64,000 bases of DNA, from the NCBI GenBank assembly GCA_002343845.1, contig DDSQ01000184.1:1-64000 (forward strand), given 5' to 3'. The translations under genes were made by a program, and so were the position numbers. The number at the start of each line of letters is the position of its first letter. Within the stretch, counting starts at the first letter, position 1. Shown one piece after another: positions 49,605-57,074 of the stretch. The DNA comes from Planctomycetes bacterium UBA2386 (lineage in GTDB: Bacteria > Planctomycetota > UBA1135 > UBA2386). Under the pieces are notes generated by a model that was given only the letters and a program-made list of their open reading frames with translations, was not told the origin of the DNA and searched no databases.

Positions 49605-51987
49605 GGTGCAGCGGGCCGGGTTCGTGGTTGTCGCCCGCCCGCAGGATCGGCAACGGCGCGACCACGAGCCCGTGCTCGGCATGGAAGGCGGCGAGGCGGA
49701 ACGCCACTCCGGGCGGCAGGTCGTCGAAGGCGTAGCGGCCGAGTTCGTCGCTGCGCCGTGACAGCGCCGGCCAGGGCGGCTCGCCGGCGCGCGGCTCGCC
49801 GGCGGGCGGATGCCACTGCTGCCACGCGGCGAGCAGGGCATCCGGCAGCGGCCCGATGCCGACCACGAACACGAAGGCACCCGCGAGCGGATCGCCGTTC
49901 TTCCCGCGCACGACGCCGCGCACCGCCGCCGGCCGCTGCAGCACGACGCGCAGGCCCGCCCGGATCTGGTGGGCTCGCAGTTCGACCGCTAGCCCGGCGC
50001 GTGCGTAGCCGGGAACCTGCGCCGTGACGAGCCAGCGCCCGGCGGCGAGGCCGGTCTCGTGGAAGCGCGTCCAGGAGCCATCCGGCATCTCCTTCTGCTG
50101 CGCCACCGACGAAGGGGCGATGCCGTCGAACGGCCATGACGAACCCTCGGCCGCGAGCCGCTCGACCTCGACCTGGAACGGCCCGTAGGCGACGACCTCG
50201 CCGGTCGTGCCGTCGACGAGCTCGCCGTGCAGTTCGGCGAGGTGGTCGCCGATGTCGCGTTCGTCGTCGTGTTCCTTCAGCCGCAGCGCCACGGGTTGTT
50301 CGCCGGGGACGACGCCCGAACGCGCGGCCGGCGACGTGGCGCCATCGCCACGCGCGTGCACCGTGAACGGGCCGGGCCCGAGCCCGCGGAAACGGTGGCT
50401 GCCATCGGGTTCGGCGGCGCCCGCGAACACGAGCCCGGTCCGCTCGTCCTCGAGCCACGGCGCGCCCCATTCGAGGGCACGCCCGGACACGGTCGTCACG
50501 ACGACGCGCAGTTCGGCACCCGGTGCGAGCACGACCGCCGTCACGCCGGGAATGCCGCTGTCGACGCGCATGCGCCGATGCTCCGAGGTGCGCTGCCTGT
50601 TCCTGCCGTCGACGAACAACCACTTCGAACCGATGCCGCGCCCACGCAGCAGCGCGCGCCCATCGGCGCCACTGCTAGCGCTCGCTTCCGGCTGCGCCAT
50701 GCCGAGGCGCGGAGCGGGTTCGACCCCTGCGTAGAGGTGTACGTCGACGCCGTCGAGCGGCATGCCCGCTTCGTCGCGCACCTCGACGACGTGTTCGTAC
50801 TGCGAGGTCGCGGTGCCGACGGCCGGAGGCAGCACGAGCTGCAACGGGCGCGCATCGGCGGGCGGCGGGAACGCGAGCTCGCCGCTGGTCAGCAGGTCGC
50901 GTCCGTGTTCGCTGACGACCACGCGGACGGCGCTCGGGCGCAGCCAACCCGCCCGCGCCGTCACCACGAACGCGCCGCGGGCGTCGGTGGTCGCCGGTTC
51001 GGCGAGTTCGAACGCCTTGTAGCCGCCGGCGGCGACCACGCGCACCTTGGCGCCCACCACCGGCCACGCGTCGGCGTCGTGCACCGTGCCGGTGAGCGTC
51101 GCGACGGGGTCCGCCGGATCCTGGGACGGGTCCCGCGCCGTGGGTGCCGCGGCCGGCACCACGACCGCTTCGCGGCCAGCGACCGACGCCGGCGGATCCT
51201 GGGGCGCTTCGGCCGACGCGACGCTGCGAGCGACTCCCACCGGCGGAACGGCCACCGACCCGTCGCGCCACGGCTGCCACGCCAGCAAGGTCACGCCCAC
51301 GACCGCACCCGTGGCGATCGCCCATCCGGCGATGCGGCGCGCGACGCCGACGGCGAGAGCGGGAGCGTTGGCGCCGAGCGCGAGCAGGCGCGACTCGAGC
51401 CCCGCGGGCGGCGGCGTCGCGTCGGCGTGCGCGAACAGCCCGCCCATCGCCGCGGGCGCCACCGCATGGCCGCGTTCCGCCATCGCCTTGCGCACGCGAT
51501 GCAGCGCGTGTTCGACGCGGTCGTGCACGGTCGAGGTCGGCAGGCGCAGGGCCGTGCCGATCGCGGCCAGCGTCAGGTCGTCCTGGTAACGCAGCAACAA
51601 CGGCGCGCGCAGCTCCGGCGGCAGGTCCTCGACGCAGCGCCGCACGCACTGCTGCAGATCCCGGCGTTCGCCGGCGCTGCGGGGGTCCGCTGCCTGAAGA
51701 CGATCGACGGCGGCAGGGTCGTGCATGGCGTGCTCCTCGTGGACGGCGCGACGCCGAGCCGAACGCACCGCGTTGGCTGCGAGGCGCGTGGCCAGCCAGC
51801 ACAACGTCGCGCGTTCGCTGCGCGCCGCGTCGAGCCGTTCCTTGCCGCCGAGCACGCGCAGGAACACCTCCTGCGCAACATCGGCGGCGGCCGCGTCGTC
51901 GGCCAGCAGGCGCCGGGCGGCGCGGTGCACGGCGGCGTGGTGCTCGTGCACCAGGCGCTCGAACTGCTCGCGGGTCGGGCGTGGCAT
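49591..51987 (-). CDS. ECF sigma factor fused to a membrane helix and carboxypeptidase-regulatory-like domains
   Basis: This single frame of 798 residues encodes three parts. Sigma-2 spans about 5-80 (AADVAQEVFLRVLGG, TLCWLATRLAANAVRSARRR) and sigma-4 about 110-170 (DLPPELRAPLLLRYQDDLTL, LPTSTVHDRVEHALHRVRK). One membrane helix lies at about 216-237 (RIAGWAIATGAVVGVTLLAW). More than 550 extracytoplasmic residues follow, with repeated carboxypeptidase-regulatory-like units, for example VGAKVRVVAAGG, GVDVHLYAGVEP and LAGAFVFVVG. The result would be a sigma factor tethered to the membrane, with its sensor or adhesion domain outside. Release by proteolysis is the obvious model but is inference. 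A 13-bp inverted repeat lies between this gene and radC. Confidence 0.87.
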   Translation of the reverse strand: MPRPTREQFERLVHEHHAAVHRAARRLLADDAAAADVAQEVFLRVLGGKERLDAARSERATLCWLATRLAANAVRSARRRAVHEEHAMHDPAAVDRLQAADPRSAGERRDLQQCVRRCVEDLPPELRAPLLLRYQDDLTLAAIGTALRLPTSTVHDRVEHALHRVRKAMAERGHAVAPAAMGGLFAHADATPPPAGLESRLLALGANAPALAVGVARRIAGWAIATGAVVGVTLLAWQPWRDGSVAVPPVGVARSVASAEAPQDPPASVAGREAVVVPAAAPTARDPSQDPADPVATLTGTVHDADAWPVVGAKVRVVAAGGYKAFELAEPATTDARGAFVVTARAGWLRPSAVRVVVSEHGRDLLTSGELAFPPPADARPLQLVLPPAVGTATSQYEHVVEVRDEAGMPLDGVDVHLYAGVEPAPRLGMAQPEASASSGADGRALLRGRGIGSKWLFVDGRNRQRTSEHRRMRVDSGIPGVTAVVLAPGAELRVVVTTVSGRALEWGAPWLEDERTGLVFAGAAEPDGSHRFRGLGPGPFTVHARGDGATSPAARSGVVPGEQPVALRLKEHDDERDIGDHLAELHGELVDGTTGEVVAYGPFQVEVERLAAEGSSWPFDGIAPSSVAQQKEMPDGSWTRFHETGLAAGRWLVTAQVPGYARAGLAVELRAHQIRAGLRVVLQRPAAVRGVVRGKNGDPLAGAFVFVVGIGPLPDALLAAWQQWHPPAGEPRAGEPPWPALSRRSDELGRYAFDDLPPGVAFRLAAFHAEHGLVVAPLPILRAGDNHEPGPLHLSGR

Positions 51988-52007
51988 CGGTCGTCGTCCG
52001 AGAACCT

Positions 52008-52043
52008 GGAAACCGGCCGGGCACGGATTTCCGGCCGGTTTCC
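52008..52043. promoter_or_regulatory. 13-bp inverted repeat upstream of the sigma-fusion gene
   Basis: GGAAACCGGCCGG and its exact complement CCGGCCGGTTTCC flank a 10-nt spacer. The repeat lies 20 bp before the ATG of the sigma-fusion gene and 19 bp after the radC stop. It could be a radC terminator or an operator. The GGAAAC half resembles an ECF -35 element. Confidence 0.55.
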
Positions 52044-52061
52044 GGGATCATGCCGAACGGC

Positions 52062-52760
52062 TCACCCGATCGGGAAGAAGGCCTCGTCGGTGAAGCTGTA
52101 GTAACGCTCGACGCCGACCACCAGATGGTCGAGCAGCGGGATGCCGACCAACTCGCCGACCTCGCGCAACCGCGCCGTGACGAGCCGGTCCTCCGTGCTC
52201 GGCGACGGGTCGCCGCTCGGGTGGTTGTGGGCGACGATGACCGCCGCCGCGCTGTCGCGGATCGCGCGCGTGAACACCTCCCGCGGATGCACGGCGACCG
52301 CGTCGACGCTGCCGAGCGCCACGAGTTGCAGCGACAGCAGCCGGTGCCGTCCGTCGAGCAGCACCGCGAAGAAGCACTCGGCTCGCGACTCGCGCGTCGA
52401 GTCGCGCACCAGCCGGGCGACGTCGCGGCCGTCGCGCACCGCGGTCCCCGGCCGGAACGCGGCCTCGGAGATGCGGCGCGCCAGCCCGAACGCGGCCCCG
52501 AGCGACGCGGCGCGCACCGGACCGACGCCCGGCTGCCCGGCGAGTTCGTGCACGCTCGCGACCGCCAGGCGCCGCAGTCCGCCGAAGCACCGCAGCAGGC
52601 GTTGCGCCAGCACTTCGACCGGCTCGCCGCGGACTCCGGTGCGCAGCAGCAGGGCCAGGCACTCGGCGTCGCTGAGCCGCGGCTCCCCCAGCTGCAGGAT
52701 GCGTTCCCGGGGTCCACGCCAAGAGCCGCCGTTCGCCACGTCGATGCCGAGGTCCTTCAT
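52062..52760 (-). CDS. radC: RadC-family JAB/MPN protein
   Basis: This 232-residue protein has an N-terminal helix-hairpin-helix part (HELAGQPGVGPVRAASLGAA) and a C-terminal JAMM domain with AHNHPSGDPSPSTEDRLVT. The metal ligands are the two His and the Asp, with a Glu in the preceding strand. Despite the name its role in DNA repair is doubtful; members are often near mobile elements or competence genes. ATG 52760 gives the MKDLGIDVANGG start. The gene is on the same strand as the sigma fusion behind it. Confidence 0.93.
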   Translation of the reverse strand: MKDLGIDVANGGSWRGPRERILQLGEPRLSDAECLALLLRTGVRGEPVEVLAQRLLRCFGGLRRLAVASVHELAGQPGVGPVRAASLGAAFGLARRISEAAFRPGTAVRDGRDVARLVRDSTRESRAECFFAVLLDGRHRLLSLQLVALGSVDAVAVHPREVFTRAIRDSAAAVIVAHNHPSGDPSPSTEDRLVTARLREVGELVGIPLLDHLVVGVERYYSFTDEAFFPIG

Positions 52761-52811
52761 GCCGATGCACTCGTGCCTCGAACGGCCGATCGGTGGCACG
52801 AAACCGGACGA

Positions 52812-54374
52812 TCAGTGGCAGCGAGCGGCAGCGTCGGCGCGCATCGCCTCGGCCAACCAGCGCTCACGGTCGTCGCCCGGGGCCAGCATGCCGGCAGCGA
52901 CTACGGCGTCGGCGGTGCGCCCGACGCGCAGCGCAGCAGCGATTGCTGCCACCAGCACCTTGGTGCGCCGTTCGCCCGCCGCGAGCGGGTCGTAGTCGAC
53001 GACCTCGGCGATGAAGTCGTGCAGTTCGCGGTCGACCCGCCACAGCTCCCACCGCGTGTGGCCATGGGTGGTCTCGCCGCCAGGCCGTTTCGCGAGGCTC
53101 GCGAACGCCTCGACGCCCTGCCCGAAGTACTCGGCGTCGTTGGTGGCCGCGTAATAGTCCAGGCACCGCCCGGCCGCGACCGCCTGCTGCCAGAGCGAAC
53201 GGATGCGGGCGCGCTGCACCCGCGACAACGCGTAGAAGTGGACCTGGTGCGCGACCTCGTGCGCGAGCGTGTCGAAGCCGAACATCGCCGCGTCGTCGAG
53301 CGCCTCGATGCCAGTCGCCGCGTGCACGCCGCCGACGCCGCGCACGTCGTCCCAGACCCGACCGTCGAAGGTGCGCCGCCCACGCAGGTTGCCGCGCTCC
53401 TCGGCATCGGTCGTGCGTTCGAGCTCCAGCAGCAGGTCATGGCGGCCGCCGATCGCGACCAGCTTGCCGAGGTGCCGGCCGAACATCGCCGCCGTGCGAT
53501 CGACGACGGCTCGGCGCGCGGCCGAGAGACGTTCGTAGCCCGGCACGAACTGGGCGACCGGCAAGCCGCGCACGTCGGTCGGCGGCATCGCGGCGACCAG
53601 CGCCGCGAACGTCGGATCGCCGGCCGCCATGCACGACGCCGCCTGCCGCGCGAAGAGCACTTCCCCGAGCAGCCGGTGCGCGACGGCGTGGCCCGATGTG
53701 GCGGCGAGCACCTGCCGCAGGTGCTCGATCGCGCGCTCGCGATCGCCTCGCGTCATGGCGGCGACCGCGGCTTGGAGTTCCGCGTCGATCGGTGCCGGTC
53801 CCGGTGGCAGCAGGCCCGACCCCAACCGCAGGTGCGCCTCGGCGTGCAGCGGATCGCGCTCGACCACCCGCCGGTAGCTGGACGCGGCGTCGTCGATGCG
53901 TTGCACGCGGAACAGCGCCGACGCGCGCGCCGCCAGCAGCACCGCACCAGGGTCGTCGACGCGCGAGGTGAACACGCCGGCGCGGGCGACCGCTTCGTCG
54001 AACCGCCGGGCTCGGATCAGCGCCCGCACGCACAGCGCCATGCCGTCCTGGCTGCCCGTGACGACCCGTAGTGCTGCCTCGGCATGCGCGAGCGCGAACG
54101 CGCTCTCGCCGAGCATCAGGTGCGCGCGACCGAGACCAAGGTGGCACGGTGCCGGCGGTGCGCCATCTCGCATGGCCGCGCGGAACGCGTCCCACGCCAA
54201 CACCGGGTCTTCCGCCGTGAGCAGGGCATCGCCGGCCGCCAGCAGCGCCCCGCCAGCGCCCGGCCCTTCGCCGGCCGGGGCAGGGTTCTGCGCCCGCAGC
54301 GGCAGTAGCGCAATCGCGCACCACGAGGCGAGCGCCGCGCCGAAGGCGGCGCGCGATGGAAGACTGCGGGACAC
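52812..54374 (-). CDS. exported TPR protein with a C-terminal lethal-factor-like metalloprotease domain
   Basis: This 520-residue protein starts at GTG 54374. A signal peptide (FGAALASWCAIALLPLRA) precedes TPR-like helices (about 45-240, with DDAASSYRRVVERDPLHAEA and AIEHLRQVLAATSGHA). The catalytic domain has the zinc motif H372-E-V-A-H376 in LAHEVAHQVHF. A Glu in GQGVEAFASLAK (about E422) at the gluzincin distance completes the site. The nearby YYAATNDAEYFGQG matches the ATLF type. It is probably a periplasmic peptidase. The substrate is unknown. It lies about 50 bp upstream of radC and may be co-transcribed. Confidence 0.82.
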   Translation of the reverse strand: MSRSLPSRAAFGAALASWCAIALLPLRAQNPAPAGEGPGAGGALLAAGDALLTAEDPVLAWDAFRAAMRDGAPPAPCHLGLGRAHLMLGESAFALAHAEAALRVVTGSQDGMALCVRALIRARRFDEAVARAGVFTSRVDDPGAVLLAARASALFRVQRIDDAASSYRRVVERDPLHAEAHLRLGSGLLPPGPAPIDAELQAAVAAMTRGDRERAIEHLRQVLAATSGHAVAHRLLGEVLFARQAASCMAAGDPTFAALVAAMPPTDVRGLPVAQFVPGYERLSAARRAVVDRTAAMFGRHLGKLVAIGGRHDLLLELERTTDAEERGNLRGRRTFDGRVWDDVRGVGGVHAATGIEALDDAAMFGFDTLAHEVAHQVHFYALSRVQRARIRSLWQQAVAAGRCLDYYAATNDAEYFGQGVEAFASLAKRPGGETTHGHTRWELWRVDRELHDFIAEVVDYDPLAAGERRTKVLVAAIAAALRVGRTADAVVAAGMLAPGDDRERWLAEAMRADAAARCH

Positions 54375-54485
54375 GCAGCGCCCTTTTCGGCAGTCGCGGG
54401 CCGGCGGCTGGCGAGCGACAGTCCCGGCAGCGAAGCCGCCGACGGCAAGGCGACTACGAAGCCGCCCCGCGCGCGGCGATCCCCG

Positions 54486-55670
54486 TCACTTGCTCGGCGC
54501 GCCGAGCACTTCGAGGCGTTCGACGTCGATCACGCTCAGGCTCTCGGTCACCGGGCGGCGGCGCGGGCCGTTCACGCCGACTTCGTAGTCGACGAACAGG
54601 GCGAGGTCGTAGCGGTTGTTGCTGCACTGCAGCAGGTACTGCCGTTGCCCGCCCTTCTCGAGGTAGTAGACGCCCGGCGCGGCAAGGCGGCGCTCGTAGC
54701 GCAGCCAGCCGATCGAACGGAAGCGCTCGAGCTGGTCCTTCGTCTCCGGCGGCGGCGCATCGCCGACCGGCGGCTTGCTGTCCTTCAGCACCGAGGCCTC
54801 GACGATCCAGCGCTGCGTGTCCATGCGCTTCTTCAGCGCTTCGATCGCCGGACGACCGGCCGACTCGGCGGCCAACGACTCGGTGAGTCGATCGAGCGCC
54901 GCCGTCAGCGGCGCGTAGTCCTGCTCGTTGAGGGTCTTCTTGGTCTCGGCGGTGAACGCGTCCTGCACGACCTGGACGGCGGCGAGATCGGCCTGGTCCT
55001 GCGCCTCGCGCGCCTTCTGGGCGGCGATCGCGTCGAGCCGCGCCTGCACGGCGGCCTGGTGCTGCTGCTGCAGCAGGGCGACGGCCTTCTGCACCTCGGG
55101 GTCGGCCGCATCGGCGGCGGCCACCTCGGCCTCGGCGACCCACGCGTCGACGCCGGGCACGCGCACCTTGAACCAATCCTCGTGCTCGCCGACGACGTGC
55201 AGCGTGGTGCTGGCCGCGAGCTGCGCCACCGGCGCTTCGCTCGAGCGCGGCCGATAACGGAACGCCACCTTGTCGCCCTTGGTCTTCACCTCACCCGCAG
55301 CGGTGGACTCGGTGAACTTCTTGCTGACGAAGCCGAGCGGGCCGAGCGGCAGGACCACGGCGCGGAAGCCGTTCTCGCTGCGGCCGAGCGCCACCACCTG
55401 GTCCTTGGCCAGGCTCTCCTCGAACACCGGCGGCTGCGCCACCGCACTCGGCCAGCAACGCAGCGGCGCCTGGTCGGCGACGACTCGGCCGAAGGCCGGC
55501 GCGGCGACGGGCGGCGCTGGTTCCTGGCCAGCGGGCGGCGGCGGCGCGACCGGCGTCTGCGCGGCAGCCGCGGCAACGAGCAGCGCACCGGCCAACAAGC
55601 ACGGTGCGAACGACGGAGAACGGCGACCCGGCACAGCCCGGGTGCTGGATGCGCAAAGACGAAGGACCAT
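54486..55670 (-). CDS. exported SH3-like domain protein with coiled coil
   Basis: This 394-residue protein has a signal peptide (LLAGALLVAAAAA). A Pro-rich linker follows, then two SH3-like segments at about 58-170: VFEESLAKDQVVALGRSENG and STTLHVVGEHEDWFKVRVPG, the second followed by DAWVAEAEV. A coiled coil comes next (about 190-300, rich in Gln, Ala and Glu), and a beta-rich C-terminus ends the chain. SH3 domains of this type usually bind peptidoglycan peptides. One of the few Shine-Dalgarno sequences in the window (GAGGAA) precedes the ATG at 55670. It is divergent from the PEGA lipoprotein. Confidence 0.75.
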   Translation of the reverse strand: MVLRLCASSTRAVPGRRSPSFAPCLLAGALLVAAAAAQTPVAPPPPAGQEPAPPVAAPAFGRVVADQAPLRCWPSAVAQPPVFEESLAKDQVVALGRSENGFRAVVLPLGPLGFVSKKFTESTAAGEVKTKGDKVAFRYRPRSSEAPVAQLAASTTLHVVGEHEDWFKVRVPGVDAWVAEAEVAAADAADPEVQKAVALLQQQHQAAVQARLDAIAAQKAREAQDQADLAAVQVVQDAFTAETKKTLNEQDYAPLTAALDRLTESLAAESAGRPAIEALKKRMDTQRWIVEASVLKDSKPPVGDAPPPETKDQLERFRSIGWLRYERRLAAPGVYYLEKGGQRQYLLQCSNNRYDLALFVDYEVGVNGPRRRPVTESLSVIDVERLEVLGAPSK

Positions 55671-55829
55671 GATTTCCTCGCAGGGACTGACCGGAACCTG
55701 GCGCGGCTGGCGCGGGGGACCACCCGCACTGCCGAAGGCACGATGCTACCGGACTTCGTTCGGAAGACGAGCCTCCGCCTGCACGATTCCGCGCCCGCCC
55801 GGCTGGTCGCCGGCCCCGGCGGCAGCCGA

Positions 55830-55835
55830 TAGCAT
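55830..55835 (+). promoter_or_regulatory. putative -10 element of the PEGA lipoprotein gene (TAGCAT)
   Basis: TAGCAT ends 7 nt before the ATG, so a start site at the usual distance would fall on or next to the start codon. Confidence 0.4.
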
Positions 55836-55842
55836 CCCGCCG

Positions 55843-56304
55843 ATGCTGCGTTCGCCGCTGTCCCTCCTGCTCTGCCTCGCCGCGGGCGGCTGCACGTGGT
55901 TCTCGAGCGCCGAACGGGTCCTCGTCACCAGCGAGCCGCCGGGCGCGCGCATCCTGGTCGACGGCAAGGACACCGGCCGCACCACGCCAGCCAGCCTGCC
56001 GATCGGCGGCCTGTTCGGCAGCGACCACGTGATCTCGCTCGAGAAGAAAGGCTACCGCCAAGCACACCGGCGAACCTGCCAGTACACCGAGGGCTACACC
56101 TCGAAGTGGATCGACGGCGCGTTCGAAGTGGTGATGCCGCCGCTGCCGCTGTTCTGGACCACCGGCGACTTCATCGCGCCGTTCGGCGTGCGCAGTGCGG
56201 TGATCCCGGGCGAGCTGTGGGTCGTGCTCGAGCGCGAGGACGCGCCGAAGCTCGGCTTCGACCTGCTGCCGCCGCCGGCCGCCACCGGTTCCGGCCGGCC
56301 GTGA
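55843..56304 (+). CDS. PEGA-domain lipoprotein
   Basis: This 153-residue lipoprotein has its Cys at residue 17 (LLLCLAAGGC). The mature part has the PEGA motif VLVTSEPPGARILVDGKDTG followed by TPASLPIGG and a HVISLEKKGYRQAHR strand, the classic VxxxPxGAxVxVDG pattern. The fold is thought to bind the cell surface or glycans. Its stop overlaps the GTG of the gmhB-like gene (GTGA), so translation is coupled. Confidence 0.88.
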   Translation: MLRSPLSLLLCLAAGGCTWFSSAERVLVTSEPPGARILVDGKDTGRTTPASLPIGGLFGSDHVISLEKKGYRQAHRRTCQYTEGYTSKWIDGAFEVVMPPLPLFWTTGDFIAPFGVRSAVIPGELWVVLEREDAPKLGFDLLPPPAATGSGRP

Positions 56305-56852
56305 AGCCGACGGTCTTCCTCGACCGCGACGGCACGTTGAACGCGGAGGTCGGGTTCGTGGCGCGGCCCGAGCAACTGCGCGTGCTGCCCGGCGTGCGCG
56401 AGGCGCTCGAGCGCCTCAGCGCTGCGGGCAACCGGCTGGTCGTCGTCACCAACCAGAGCGGCATCGCGCGTGGGCTCTACGACCAGCGTGATCTCGCGGC
56501 CGTGCACGCGGCCCTGCACGAAGCGCTCGACGGCCTGCCCGAGGCGTACCTGCACTGCCCCCACCATCCAGACGGCGGTCTCGGCTACGGCGGCGAATGC
56601 GCGTGCCGCAAGCCCGGAGCTGGGCTTCTGCACCAGGCGCGCGAACTGCTCGGCGTCGACTTCGCCGGCGGCGTGATCATCGGCGACAGCGCGCGCGATC
56701 TGCTGATGGCACGTGGACTGCCGTTGCGCACCGTGCTCGTGCGCAGCGGCAAGCCGGTCGACGGCCAACGCGACGCGCTGCGCGCGGCGGGGCTCGTTCC
56801 AGACCACGAAGCCGCCGATCTGGCGGCGGCGGTCGACTGGCTACTTCGCTGA
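56301..56852 (+). CDS. gmhB: D-glycero-D-manno-heptose 1,7-bisphosphate phosphatase (GmhB)
   Basis: This 183-residue HAD phosphatase starts at GTG 56301. DxD is in VFLDRDGTLN (D8, D10), TNQSGIARG is motif II, and DSARDLLMA is motif IV. The zinc-binding loop of GmhB is present: CPHHPDGGLGYGGECACRKP. It makes heptose 1-phosphate for ADP- or GDP-heptose used in LPS or glycoproteins. Coupling to the PEGA lipoprotein and proximity to glycosyltransferases fit a cell-surface glycan role. Its 3' end overlaps the convergent small membrane gene by 12 bp. Confidence 0.93.
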   Translation: MKPTVFLDRDGTLNAEVGFVARPEQLRVLPGVREALERLSAAGNRLVVVTNQSGIARGLYDQRDLAAVHAALHEALDGLPEAYLHCPHHPDGGLGYGGECACRKPGAGLLHQARELLGVDFAGGVIIGDSARDLLMARGLPLRTVLVRSGKPVDGQRDALRAAGLVPDHEAADLAAAVDWLLR

Positions 56853-57074
56853 CGGCGGCCGGCGCGCTGCGCGCAGCGCGAAGAAGCACGTGACGCACGA
56901 CACCGCCGACACGGACAGCCCGGCGATCAAGCTCGGCGTGCTGTCGAAGAACTTGTAGCCGCCGAAGCCGACTGCGGCGCCGATCGAGACGCCGGCGCAA
57001 CTCGCGTAGAAGCCGCCGAGCGCAGGCGACCACTTGGTGTGTTCGGCCTGCGGGGGTGCTGGCCTGCCGGTCAC
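56841..57074 (-). CDS. small two-helix membrane protein
   Basis: This 77-residue protein starts at GTG 57074, which overlaps the stop of the GT2-FemAB gene (GTGA). Two membrane helices are visible: GGFYASCAGVSIGAAVGFGG and LIAGLSVSAVSCVTCFFALR, with a basic tail. Short length and coupling to a glycosyltransferase operon suggest a partner of lipid-linked glycan synthesis or a chaperone. It has no recognised family. Confidence 0.65.
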   Translation of the reverse strand: MTGRPAPPQAEHTKWSPALGGFYASCAGVSIGAAVGFGGYKFFDSTPSLIAGLSVSAVSCVTCFFALRAARRPPSAK

